Shown here: piece by piece, positions 45,223-53,591 of the stretch
Position numbering within the stretch: the stretch's first letter is position 1
Layout: each line of letters starts with the position of its first letter
NCBI RefSeq assembly: GCF_014303395.1
Contig: NZ_CP060298.1
Coordinates: 2,747,001 to 2,811,000, forward strand
Source of the DNA: Nakamurella sp. PAMC28650
Lineage (GTDB): Bacteria > Actinomycetota > Actinomycetes > Mycobacteriales > Nakamurellaceae
Direction of reading: 5' to 3'
Length of the DNA: 64,000 nucleotides
Made by a program: the position numbers and the translations under genes
The notes under the pieces: model-generated
The model's database searches: none
What the model saw: only the letters and a program-made list of their open reading frames with translations
Told to the model about the DNA's origin: nothing

Positions 45223-45726
45223 ATGGCAGTCAGCACCGGTGTGCGGCCCTTGGCAGGGCAGTCTTCTGTTCGACGGTCGGTGAACCAGCGCCCCGCAGTT
45301 CGTACGGGTGGCCAGGCCGGCGCCGGATCCGCCGGTCAGGGCCGGCTACCGCTGGCGGCTCCGGCCCGCCCGGTGCCGCAGGCCGCCCGGGATCTGCTGG
45401 CCGACGCCGGGCGCGGCCTCGGCCGGGCGATCAGAGCCGACCAGCCCACCGATCGCTACGCATCGGCCCATCTGGCGGCGCTCCGCGGTGCTGCGGCCGT
45501 GCTGGCGACGAAGGCGAGACCGGGTCGCTCCCGGCAGGCGAGCGCCTGGGAGCTGTTGGCCAAGCTCGCTCCCGAGTTCTCCGAGTGGGCGGCCTTCTTC
45601 GCAGCGGGCTCGGCGAAGCGGCAGGCCGCCGAGGCCGGGATCGCCCGGTTCATCAACCCCCGAGAGGCCGACGACATGGTCCGCCAGTGCGCTGCATTTC
45701 TGGACCTGGTCGAAGCCGCGCTCTGA
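45223..45726 (+). CDS. SAV_6107-family HEPN protein, DNA-damage controlled
   Basis: A 167-residue protein. The first 50 residues are disordered. Residues 52-165 form a helical HEPN domain: PQAARDLLADAGRGLGRAIR, then PTDRYASAHLAALRGAAAVL with Arg78-x4-His83, then SAWELLAKLAPEFSEWAAFF and NPREADDMVRQCAAFL. R-x4-6-H is the catalytic signature of HEPN ribonucleases used in toxins and defence. Whether it acts here is untested; the motif could be structural. I chose the ATG at 45223 (AGG 9 nt upstream); a GTG at 45217 is also possible. The promoter combines a PafBC-type element and a LexA box. No antitoxin-like partner gene adjoins it. Confidence 0.87.
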   Translation: MAVSTGVRPLAGQSSVRRSVNQRPAVRTGGQAGAGSAGQGRLPLAAPARPVPQAARDLLADAGRGLGRAIRADQPTDRYASAHLAALRGAAAVLATKARPGRSRQASAWELLAKLAPEFSEWAAFFAAGSAKRQAAEAGIARFINPREADDMVRQCAAFLDLVEAAL

Positions 45727-45747
45727 CGGGCCACAACCTACCGGCGG

Positions 45748-46527
45748 TCAGGCCCTCGTCCTGTTCCGGGCCGATCGCAGCAGGCGGTCCAGGAGCGCGT
45801 CGAACATGGCAGCGATTTCCTTGGCGCCCGGGGTCGGCCACTGGTGGATCGGCACGGCCGCACCCTGGGCCTGCTGGATCGCAGCCCGATCCGGCAGCAC
45901 CGGGTTCAGGACGAGTGGGCCGAACAGGTCGCGGAGTTCCGCCAGCCGGTAGTCGTGCTCCGTCATCCGGGGACGCACGCGATTGACGATCACTCCGAGT
46001 GGCTGCAGGTGCCGGTGGGTCAACCGCTCCTTCTGCACCGCTTCCAATGCTCGCTGCACGCCCGTCACCGCGTACAGGGACGGCTCGGTGACCAAGACGG
46101 CGCGGTCGGCTGCGACGAGGGCACTGCGGGTCAGCTGGCCGAGGGAGGGTGGGCAGTCGATCAGGATGAGATCCGGTGCGGGGTCCACCTTCGACAGGGC
46201 GGTGGTCAGTCTGGCGAGCTGTTTGACCGTCGGGTCGGGATTGTTGTGGGCCTCCGCCGCCTCGCTCCCGGGCAGTACGCGGAGCAGGTCGCTCCACGGG
46301 GAGATGCGGATCGCATCGTTGACCACCGTGCGCCGGGGGTTGGACAGGACGTCCGCGAGGGTCGTGCCGGTGTCGTCGATCTCGACGGTGGTGGTCGCGT
46401 TCATCTGTGGATCGAGGTCGACCAGCAGGGTGCTGACACCGGCCTGGATCGCCGCCGACACCAGACCGAGGGTGACGGTGGTCTTGCCGACCCCGCCCTT
46501 CAGACTCAGCACGCTGGCCACCAACAT
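45748..46527 (-). CDS. ParA/Soj-type ATPase without ParB partner
   Basis: A 259-residue Walker-type ATPase. The deviant Walker A is SVLSLKGGVGKTTVTLGLVS with the signature lysine, followed by TLLVDLDPQMNATTTV and ILIDCPPSLGQLTRSAL. It belongs to the ParA/MinD superfamily that positions DNA or protein complexes. No parB or cargo gene is next to it, so the cargo is unknown; the convergent HEPN gene ends 21 nt away. The ATG at 46527 starts the conserved MLVASVLSLKGG; a GTG two codons upstream is possible. Confidence 0.88.
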   Translation of the reverse strand: MLVASVLSLKGGVGKTTVTLGLVSAAIQAGVSTLLVDLDPQMNATTTVEIDDTGTTLADVLSNPRRTVVNDAIRISPWSDLLRVLPGSEAAEAHNNPDPTVKQLARLTTALSKVDPAPDLILIDCPPSLGQLTRSALVAADRAVLVTEPSLYAVTGVQRALEAVQKERLTHRHLQPLGVIVNRVRPRMTEHDYRLAELRDLFGPLVLNPVLPDRAAIQQAQGAAVPIHQWPTPGAKEIAAMFDALLDRLLRSARNRTRA

Positions 46528-46571
46528 CGACACACCGTACAGGCACCCCGTGACGCGACAGGGCATCGTCC

Positions 46572-46752
46572 ACGGCCCTGACGGCCCTGACGGCCCTGGC
46601 GGTGCGGACGGCTCTGGCGGTGCGGACGGCCCTGGCGGTGCGGACGGCCCTGGCGGCCCTGGCGGTGCGGACGGCCCTGGCGGCCCTGGCGGCGCGGACG
46701 GCCCTGGCGGTGTGGACCTCGGCCTGCAGGTGTGGACCTCGGCCTGCAGGTC
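46572..46752. repeat. GGCCCTGGCGGTGCGGAC 18-bp-type tandem repeats
   Basis: The 338-nt gap 46528-46865 between divergent parA and methyltransferase genes is filled by degenerate 9/18-bp units built from GGCCCTGGCGG and TGCGGAC, ending with two copies of GTGTGGACCTCGGCCTGCAG. All three plus frames stay open; one would encode collagen-like GPDGPGGADG repeats. I consider it a minisatellite rather than a gene. Confidence 0.85.
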
Positions 46753-46865
46753 GTCACTGCGGCCGGCAGCCGCCTCACCCTCGTCGACGACCGACCCCGA
46801 TACGCTGCCCGCATACCCCCGTCACGCCATCGCCGTCGACCGGATCGATCCGTCAGGAGCTGAAG

Positions 46866-47600
46866 ATGAACGCGGTATCGCGCACGGCCACGCCTGATCC
46901 GGTGGAACATGCCCTGGTCGCGCTGGCCGGGCGGGTGCCGTCGGGGGTGGTGATCGACGTGGGCGGCGGCAGTGGGACGCGGGCGGTGCCGTTGGCGCGG
47001 ATGGGCTGCACGGTCCTGGTCGTCGACTCGTCGATCGACGCACTGGCCATCCTGCGGCGGCGGGCGGTGGATGCCGGCGTCGCCGATCGCATCACCGCGA
47101 TCCAGGGGGACGCTGTCGCGCTCTCGCGAGCCGTGCCCGCCGGCCAGGCAGATCTGGTGCTGTGCCATCACCTGCTGGAGACCGTCGAGGACCCGGCGGC
47201 CGCCGTCGCCGGAATCGCGGGAGCCCTCAAGCCGGACGGACGGGCGTCCATCCTGGTCGCCGGGCGGTTCGCCGCAGTGCTCTCGCAGGCGGTTGCCGGC
47301 CGGTTCGGCGATGCCGCGGCGATCCTGGCCGATCCGGATGGCCGGTTCGGTCCGCTGGACCCACTGCGGCGGAGGTTCGACGTCGCGAGTCTCCGGACCC
47401 TCCTGGCGCGAGGCGGTCTCGCGGTGGAGTCGATGGCCGGCATCGGCATCGTCTCCGGTCTCATCCCGGGGGGCGTCCGGCCGTCCAACCAGCTCCACGA
47501 GCCGCGGCTGGCCGGGCTGGAGGAGGCGCTCTCCGCGCACGACGAGTTGCGGGAGATCGCGGCCGATCTGCACGCCGTCGCGTTTCCCGCGGGCGGCTAG
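46866..47600 (+). CDS. SAM-dependent methyltransferase upstream of dinB
   Basis: A 244-residue class I methyltransferase. SAM-binding motif I is VIDVGGGSGTRAVPLARMGC, motif II has VLVVDSSIDALAILRRR, followed by ITAIQGDAV and ADLVLCHHLLETVEDPAAAV. It looks like the SmtA/CmoM type known in actinobacteria next to dinB. Substrate unknown; tRNA is one possibility by analogy with CmoM. AGGAG lies 6 nt before the ATG at 46866. dinB follows 5 nt after its stop, so they form an operon. Confidence 0.85.
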   Translation: MNAVSRTATPDPVEHALVALAGRVPSGVVIDVGGGSGTRAVPLARMGCTVLVVDSSIDALAILRRRAVDAGVADRITAIQGDAVALSRAVPAGQADLVLCHHLLETVEDPAAAVAGIAGALKPDGRASILVAGRFAAVLSQAVAGRFGDAAAILADPDGRFGPLDPLRRRFDVASLRTLLARGGLAVESMAGIGIVSGLIPGGVRPSNQLHEPRLAGLEEALSAHDELREIAADLHAVAFPAGG

Positions 47601-47605
47601 TCCCG

Positions 47606-48922
47606 GTGGGCCAGAGCGCCGACGGTCGTCGTTACGTCACCGACGATCTCGAGTCGATCGACGACCGGCTCTGCACGATCCTGCACGTCGACATGGACGC
47701 GTTCTTCGCCTCGGTGGAGTTGCGTCGCCGACCGGAGCTCCGCGGCCGCCCGATGATGGTGGCCGGGGACAGCGGGCGCGGGGTCGTGCTGTCGGCCACC
47801 TACGAGGCCCGCCGGAGCGGTGTGCGCTCGGCCATGCCGACCGGACGGGCAAAGGCTCTGTGCCCGGGCATCATCGTCGTCGAACCGGATCAGGCGGCCT
47901 ATCGCGAGGCTTCCCGCTCGGTGATGTCGGTCTTCGGCGATGTCACGCCGTTGGTGGAACCCCTTTCCGTCGACGAGGCGTTCCTGGACATCTCCGGCGC
48001 CCGCCGACTGGCGGGTCGGCCGGGGAAGATTGCCGCGGACCTGCGGGCGCGGCTCAGCGACGAGCTGGGCCTGACGGCGACGGTCGGTGGGGCCGCCACC
48101 AAGTTCGTGGCCAAGCTGGCGTCCGGTCTGGCCAAGCCGGACGGCCTGCTGCTGGTACCACCGCAGGACGTCATCGCCCTGTTGCATCCGCTGCCGGTAC
48201 GGGCGTTGTGGGGTGTCGGACCCAAGACCGCGCAGACCCTGGAAGCGCTCGGCCTCTCCACCGTCGGCGAGATCGCCGCGGTCGAGAAGACCGCGCTGAT
48301 CCGACATCTGGGCCGGGCCACCGGCAGCAAGCTCCACGAGCTCGCTAACGGCCTTGACGCGCGGTCGGTGGAGACCGGATCGACTGACAAGTCCATCGGG
48401 GCGGAGACGACCTTCGCCTCAGATACCGCGGACCGTCGGTTCCTCGGCCGCGAACTGCTCGGCCTGGCCGAGCGGACCGCGCGTCGGGCGCGAGAGGCCG
48501 GGCTGTGCGGCCGGACCGTGTCCCTCAAGCTGCGCTACGAGGATTTCTCGACCGTCACCCGCTCGCTGACGCTGCCGACCCCGACCGATCTGTCCGGCGT
48601 CATCCACACCACCGCGTCAGCCCTGCTGGACAAACTGGCGCCCGGTGCGCGGGTCCGTCTGGTCGGGATCAGGCTCGAGGGATTGGTGCGGGCCGACCAG
48701 GTGAGCGAGCAGATGCAACTCGGAGCCGAGCAGGATGGGCCCGGTTGGCGTGAGGCCGAAGGTGCTCTGGACCGTGTGACCGCCCGATTCGGGTCGGCAG
48801 CGGTGCGTCGCGCATCACTATTCGACCGCCCCGCACCCCCGTTCGAGGGACAAACGGGCTCCGGAACCCGTCCGAAGTCCACAAAGGAGTCCGATTCGGT
48901 ACCAGATTCCGCCGGTCGCTAG
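47606..48922 (+). CDS. dinB: DNA polymerase IV
   Basis: A 438-residue Y-family polymerase. The first metal motif is VDMDAFFASVELRRRPELRG (Asp29), and the catalytic SVDEAFLDIS is at 121-130. The thumb has helix-hairpin-helix ALWGVGPKTAQTLEALGLST, and the little finger ends in RRASLFDRPAPP, a likely sliding-clamp motif. It performs error-prone translesion synthesis. The GTG at 47606 lies 5 nt after the methyltransferase stop. No LexA or PafBC-type element precedes the operon, so damage induction is not evident, unlike the nearby HEPN gene. Confidence 0.95.
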   Translation: MGQSADGRRYVTDDLESIDDRLCTILHVDMDAFFASVELRRRPELRGRPMMVAGDSGRGVVLSATYEARRSGVRSAMPTGRAKALCPGIIVVEPDQAAYREASRSVMSVFGDVTPLVEPLSVDEAFLDISGARRLAGRPGKIAADLRARLSDELGLTATVGGAATKFVAKLASGLAKPDGLLLVPPQDVIALLHPLPVRALWGVGPKTAQTLEALGLSTVGEIAAVEKTALIRHLGRATGSKLHELANGLDARSVETGSTDKSIGAETTFASDTADRRFLGRELLGLAERTARRAREAGLCGRTVSLKLRYEDFSTVTRSLTLPTPTDLSGVIHTTASALLDKLAPGARVRLVGIRLEGLVRADQVSEQMQLGAEQDGPGWREAEGALDRVTARFGSAAVRRASLFDRPAPPFEGQTGSGTRPKSTKESDSVPDSAGR

Positions 48923-48942
48923 AAGTACTCGCCGAGTGCTCG

Positions 48943-48974
48943 TATCCTAGGGGGAAGGACGTTGTTCGACGTCC
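48943..48974 (+). promoter_or_regulatory. -10 box and hairpin upstream of DUF3040
   Basis: TATCCT at 48943-48948 fits a -10 box. GGACGT at 48957-48962 is inverted as ACGTCC at 48969-48974, around the expected transcription start or early leader. Confidence 0.4.
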
Positions 48975-49038
48975 GTTTCCACGCCTATCACTTATCGACA
49001 GGACCGACCACTGCTGGTCGGGTGCCGGAGGAGGACTC

Positions 49039-49416
49039 ATGCCGCTCTCCGAGCACGAGCAGCGCATGCTCGACGAGATCGAACGCGCTCTGTACCAGGA
49101 CGACCCGAAGTTCGCGACGAGTGTGAACGTCAGTCGTATCCGCCGTCGTCGACCGATCGTGGCCGGCGCCGCTTTCCTGGTGGGCCTCGTGCTATTGGTT
49201 GTCGGGGTGATCTCGACCCAGAGCGTCCTGACGCTCGGGGTGATCGTCAGTGTGCTGGGCTTCCTGGTGATGGTCGGCTCGGTCGGTCTGTTCGTCTTCG
49301 GCCAGCCCGGGGCCAGAGCAGCCGGCAAGCCACAGGCCAGTGCACCCGGCGCCAACGGATCGCTGTCCGAGCGGATGGAAGAACGCTTCCGCCGCCGGTT
49401 CGACGAACAGGGCTGA
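49039..49416 (+). CDS. DUF3040 membrane protein
   Basis: A 125-residue protein beginning MPLSEHEQRMLDEIERALYQ, the DUF3040 signature. Two membrane helices (IVAGAAFLVGLVLLVVGVIS and LTLGVIVSVLGFLVMVGSVG, about 40-83) and a basic C-terminal helix (LSERMEERFRRRFDEQG) follow. The family is actinobacterial, usually near mraZ or dinB, of unknown function. GGAGGAGGAC is 4 nt before the ATG. Confidence 0.9.
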   Translation: MPLSEHEQRMLDEIERALYQDDPKFATSVNVSRIRRRRPIVAGAAFLVGLVLLVVGVISTQSVLTLGVIVSVLGFLVMVGSVGLFVFGQPGARAAGKPQASAPGANGSLSERMEERFRRRFDEQG

Positions 49417-49579
49417 ACCACCGCCGGTTCGGGCCCTTGTGCGCCGACCGGTAGGACATCTTCATGAAGGACCCGTTCGGCAGCCCATGGCTGCCGGGCA
49501 GGTCTTCTGGGTTGTGCCCCGCCGCAAAGCCCGGAGTCGCCGAGCCGCTGAGCCGCCGAGAGGGGCAGCATTGGCGGCG

Positions 49580-49888
49580 AGGTCGTAGCACCGGCGAGCT
49601 GCTGGTAGCACCGGCGAGCTGCTGGTAGCACCGTTGACGGTGCTACGAGTCGGCACCAGGTGCTACGGGTTGGCTCCGGGTGCGACGAGTCGGCTCCACG
49701 TGCGACGAGTCGGCACCAGGTGCGACCGGAGCTGCTGGTAGCACCGTTGACGGTGCTACGAGTCGGCACCAGGTGCTACGGGTTGGCTCCGGGTGCGAAC
49801 GGAGCTGCTGGTAGCACCCGCGAGCTGCTGGTAGCACCGTTGACGGTGCTACGAGTCGGCACCAGGTGCTACGAGTCGGTACCAGACC
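49580..49888. repeat. 20-bp-period dyad array with perfect 22-bp palindromes
   Basis: In the 471-nt convergent gap 49417-49887. Three copies of a perfect palindrome, GTAGCACCGT-TG-ACGGTGCTAC, lie at 49625, 49738 and 49831. To their left are 20-bp units GTAGCACCGGCGAGCTGCTG; to their right 20-bp units GTGCTACGAGTCGGCACCAG. About 70 bp are duplicated exactly with a 113-bp shift. The architecture (inverted arms around a core) repeats that of 644-804 with a different sequence. The region probably also terminates both genes. Confidence 0.92.
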
Positions 49889-52296
49889 TAGACGCCGGAC
49901 CGACGCATCGATCGCGGGACGATCCGGTCCGTCAGCCTGACCGGGATGTGCTCGTGCAACCCACGGACCATGCTCGTCACGCCGGCCGCCAGGTCTGCGC
50001 CGCTCGGCGCATCCTGGGGGCGGCTCAGCGTCACGGTGGTGCCGAGCGGGGTCGGCGCGTCAGCCGATCCAGCTGAGGAGCCGTCCGAGCCACCCGGGGG
50101 GGATCCGACCGGGGACGCGTCCGGGCCTGCTCCGACGCCGTACCACTCACGTTCGGCGGCGACCACGACGGAGCGGAGCCGCAGCCGCGCGTCCTCGTCC
50201 AGGTGCGCGCGCCGGGCCAGCCGGTTCGCGGCCACCCTGGCCGATTCCGAGGAGTGCGGGACGATGCCGTGGTCGATGGCGGTGTCCTCGATCTCGGCCC
50301 ACGCTGCGGCCGCCGCGCCGGGGCCACCGGCCCTGGCCAGCCCGATGCGCCGACTCCGCCGACGTGCGCGCAGAGCGGTCGGCAGCATCAGGAGTCCGAA
50401 CAGCACCGCCAGGGCCAGGACGACGATCAGCACCCACCGGACCCAGCCGGAGGCGGCGTTACCGCCGCCGACGGCTGCGACGTCCACCTGGGTGGCGACC
50501 GCGGACGACCTCGTCGCTCTGGTGGTGGTGTCCAGCTTGTTGGCGGTGGTCGCCGTGGTGTTCGGCACCGTGGTGGTCGACGACTGGGTCGGGGCGGCCG
50601 GGGCGGGCTGCTGGAAGCCCTGGTCGCCGCCCTGTCCGCCGACCGGCGGGGTGGGGTCGAAACGCACCCAGCCGTTGTCCTGGAACTTGACCTCCACCCA
50701 GGCGTGGGCGTCGTGACTGGTGATCAGGTAGCTGCCGTCGGCCTGCTTCACCCCCTGGGTGAAGCCGATGACCACCCTGGCCGGGATGTTGAGCGAACGC
50801 AGCATGATCGCCATCGCCGACGCGTACTGCTCGCAGTAGCCCTGCTTGTTGTCGAGGAAGTCGACGAGGGCGTCGCCGCTGGTGCCGGACGGTACCTCGA
50901 GGGAGTAGACGAAGCCGTTGGCGGAGTTGGTGAACCATTGCTGCAGGGCGAGTGCCTTGTCGAAGGCTCCCGTCGCGCCGGAGGTCACCGAGAGCGCCGT
51001 GGACCGTACGGTCGCGGCCAGCGAGCCGGTGGCGGTGAGGTCGCCTCCGGAGACGACGCTGTCGGCTTCCAGGGTGGCGGCGGAAGGTTTGGACTGGTCG
51101 ACGGAGATCGAGTAGGCGGCCGGTTTGACCTTGTCCGTGCGGAACACCGTGTCCAGGGTGGCATCGAAGTTCCAGGAGTCCGTCAGTCCGTTGACGGCGG
51201 TGGTGCCGGTGAGGATCGGGAGGAAGCGGTCCTGGTAGCCCTTCGGGGTCACCGTCACGGTGGACAGGGTCAGCGCGGTCGGAGAATTGGTGAGCTGGCC
51301 GTTGACGTTCGGGATGTCGGCGTTGAGGTCGCCGACCGTCCAGCCCTTGTTGTTCGTCCAGGTGGTCAGCGCAACGGTCCGGAAGTAGTCGGGACTCTTC
51401 AGACCGGTCGCGGTCAGCACGTTAACCGGATCCGATGCCTTGAGATTCCCGCGCAGCGATGCGAAGGGCGACAGCCCGATGGATCCGCCGTTGCTGCCGC
51501 TGGTGTGCGGAAGTCGTCCGGTCGTGCCGATGTCGGTGGCCGAGGACGCGACCAGCAGGGCCACCACGGTGGCCAGGGCGGTGATCGCGCCACCGTTGAC
51601 CGCAAGGCCGAGCCCGGCACGGACACCGGTCCGTCGGTCCCGATGCCCGGTGACGGCCAGCAGGATGGCGTAGAGGATGGCCGGGACCGCGAAGCTGTAC
51701 CAGGGCAGCATCGTGCTGGCGATGGACGCCGGTACGGAGTAGAGGCAGAGCAGGGGGAGGGCGACCAGCGCGGGGGAGCGGGCCTCGGCGACCAGGAAGT
51801 CGGCGATGAATGCGGCGGAACCTACGGCGAGGGCGATCAGGAAACTGAGTTCCGGCGTCGAGGGTGCCGGTGGCGCAGAGCTCACGATCTGGGTCCAGGC
51901 ACCGGACAGCAGGGTGCCCGCCTCGCTGATCGCCGCCGAGTTCGGCAGCACACCGCCGATCCCGCTGGAGGTGAAGAGCGAGGTCAGGGCGATGACGAAG
52001 CCGCCCAGTTGCAGCAGCGCGGTGACCGCCGTCGGCAGCCTGATCAGCCGCCCGCCGACACCGACGAGCCAGATCACCGCGACCACCTCGATCAGCGGCA
52101 GGACCCAGGAGTGGCCGCTGATGGGTGTGGACAGGGCGCTGGCACCGGTGAGGACCGCGGCCCCGGCCAGGAACGTCGGGCCGATGCTGGTCGGGATGTC
52201 TCGACCCGCTTCCGGTGACGGCGGTGGCGGCGGTGACGGCGGCGGTGGCCGGAACCCGGGGTCCGGTGTGGGCCTGACGGACGTCGAGGCCGTCAT
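49888..52296 (-). CDS. TgpA-type membrane transglutaminase-like protein
   Basis: An 802-residue protein. A Pro-rich start is followed by a cluster of about six or seven membrane helices (TFLAGAAVLTGASALSTPIS onward, residues 35-260, DUF3488-like). An exported transglutaminase core has Cys488 in NKQGYCEQYASAMAIMLRSL and His/Asp in SHDAHAWVEVKFQDNGWVRF. A final helix precedes a DUF4129-like cytosolic tail. Members occur in operons with MoxR and DUF58, as here, and are linked to the envelope. The ATG overlaps the DUF58 stop (ATGA). The physiological substrate is not known. Confidence 0.92.
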   Translation of the reverse strand: MTASTSVRPTPDPGFRPPPPSPPPPPSPEAGRDIPTSIGPTFLAGAAVLTGASALSTPISGHSWVLPLIEVVAVIWLVGVGGRLIRLPTAVTALLQLGGFVIALTSLFTSSGIGGVLPNSAAISEAGTLLSGAWTQIVSSAPPAPSTPELSFLIALAVGSAAFIADFLVAEARSPALVALPLLCLYSVPASIASTMLPWYSFAVPAILYAILLAVTGHRDRRTGVRAGLGLAVNGGAITALATVVALLVASSATDIGTTGRLPHTSGSNGGSIGLSPFASLRGNLKASDPVNVLTATGLKSPDYFRTVALTTWTNNKGWTVGDLNADIPNVNGQLTNSPTALTLSTVTVTPKGYQDRFLPILTGTTAVNGLTDSWNFDATLDTVFRTDKVKPAAYSISVDQSKPSAATLEADSVVSGGDLTATGSLAATVRSTALSVTSGATGAFDKALALQQWFTNSANGFVYSLEVPSGTSGDALVDFLDNKQGYCEQYASAMAIMLRSLNIPARVVIGFTQGVKQADGSYLITSHDAHAWVEVKFQDNGWVRFDPTPPVGGQGGDQGFQQPAPAAPTQSSTTTVPNTTATTANKLDTTTRATRSSAVATQVDVAAVGGGNAASGWVRWVLIVVLALAVLFGLLMLPTALRARRRSRRIGLARAGGPGAAAAAWAEIEDTAIDHGIVPHSSESARVAANRLARRAHLDEDARLRLRSVVVAAEREWYGVGAGPDASPVGSPPGGSDGSSAGSADAPTPLGTTVTLSRPQDAPSGADLAAGVTSMVRGLHEHIPVRLTDRIVPRSMRRSGV

Positions 52297-53591
52297 GCGG
52301 GGTTCCGCTCGAACGCCCGACCGGTGGGGGCGACCGGCATGTCCGCCGCGGAGTATCCGTCGCCGGCGTGGCAGGCCCGCCGCCACGCGGCGGCCAGGTC
52401 GTCGCCCGGCCGGACGACCACCACGCGCCAATCCGCCGCGCGCAGGGCATCGACGGTGGCGTCGGAGCCCGCAGCGCTCCGTCCTGGTTCCCAGTCCTGG
52501 GTCGCCATCACGAGCGCGACGGCGTTCACCCCGCGGCGCCGGGTGGCCGCGAACAGCTGCGCCTCCGAGGCGGACATCTCGCCCAGGACGGCGACCACGA
52601 GACCGGCCCGGCCCAGCGCAATCGGCTGGAGGTTCGGGGTCGTGTCCGGTTCCAGGACAGCGAGCCCGGCGAGCACGTCGTCGGAGATGTCGTGGCCCTC
52701 GGCGATGACGGTGCCGCGGTGCGACACCAGTTTCACCTGGTGATCGGAGCCGAGCAGGTGCAAGGAGATGGACGCGGCCAGGACGACGGCCGTCTCGAGG
52801 CTGGAGGCCGCTCCGTCGCCTCGGTGCGCGACGGCGCGGTGGTCCAGCACGATCGTCGCCCCGCCGTGCGAGACCGGCTCCTCCAGACGCACCATCAGGT
52901 CGTCGTGGCGGGCCGATGCCCTCCAGTGGATGGTTCTGATGTCGTCGCCGCTGCGGTACTGGCGCACCCCGATGTCCGGGTCACCTCCGATGGTGCCCAA
53001 CGCTGCCCGCCCGGAGGCAGCCGAACGGGCTCCGGAGCTGCTCGGCATGCCGGTCAACCCGACCACGGTGGGGACCACCAGTACCTCGGTGCGTGCGTCG
53101 AGGGTGCGGTTGTCCTCCCACAGGTCGAACGGGTCGCCGATCCGGATGTGCGGGGGGCCGAGGGTGAACCGGCCACGTCCGGTGGCGTGGATCGGGTAGA
53201 TGATGCGGGTCGACTGACCGCGTCGGATCGGTGCGATCAGGTACCGCATCCCGGTGGTCAGGCCCGCGACGCCCGGTTCGGAGATCTCGATCGACGGTGT
53301 CCTGGTCTGGCCGGTGTTGGTGATCACCAGCACCGCCTGGCCCCGCGTTCCCGGTCGGAGCCGCTCCGGCGCCACCTGGTGCACCCCGCGGAGGGTGATC
53401 CTTCGCAGCGCGGTGATGGCCACTGCGAACAACGGGAGCGCCACCGCCATCACGCCGACCCTGAGCAGGTCCCGCTCGTCCAGGACGAAGGCACAGATGA
53501 TCGCGGCGATCCCCCCGGCGACCAGGCAGCGGCCCCTGGTGGTCAGACCGCGGCCGACGGTGTGGTCGCGTCGTGCCGACCGGTCAGACAC
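52293..53591 (-). CDS. DUF58 membrane protein
   Basis: A 432-residue protein. Two membrane helices (CLVAGGIAAIICAFVLDERD and RVGVMAVALPLFAVAITALR, about 22-62) are followed by a beta domain and the DUF58 core GDPDIGVRQYRSGDDIRTIHWRASAR, then a VWA-like region with TIVLDHRA. DUF58 proteins accompany MoxR ATPases and are thought to be remodelled by them. The GTG start at 53591 overlaps the moxR end by 8 nt, and its stop overlaps the transglutaminase start, so the three genes are translationally coupled. Confidence 0.9.
   Translation of the reverse strand: MSDRSARRDHTVGRGLTTRGRCLVAGGIAAIICAFVLDERDLLRVGVMAVALPLFAVAITALRRITLRGVHQVAPERLRPGTRGQAVLVITNTGQTRTPSIEISEPGVAGLTTGMRYLIAPIRRGQSTRIIYPIHATGRGRFTLGPPHIRIGDPFDLWEDNRTLDARTEVLVVPTVVGLTGMPSSSGARSAASGRAALGTIGGDPDIGVRQYRSGDDIRTIHWRASARHDDLMVRLEEPVSHGGATIVLDHRAVAHRGDGAASSLETAVVLAASISLHLLGSDHQVKLVSHRGTVIAEGHDISDDVLAGLAVLEPDTTPNLQPIALGRAGLVVAVLGEMSASEAQLFAATRRRGVNAVALVMATQDWEPGRSAAGSDATVDALRAADWRVVVVRPGDDLAAAWRRACHAGDGYSAADMPVAPTGRAFERNPA

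Noticed and set aside
46572-46752. Collagen-like protein gene
   Set aside because: No start with a ribosome site, all three frames open, and the DNA is a simple 9/18-bp repeat.
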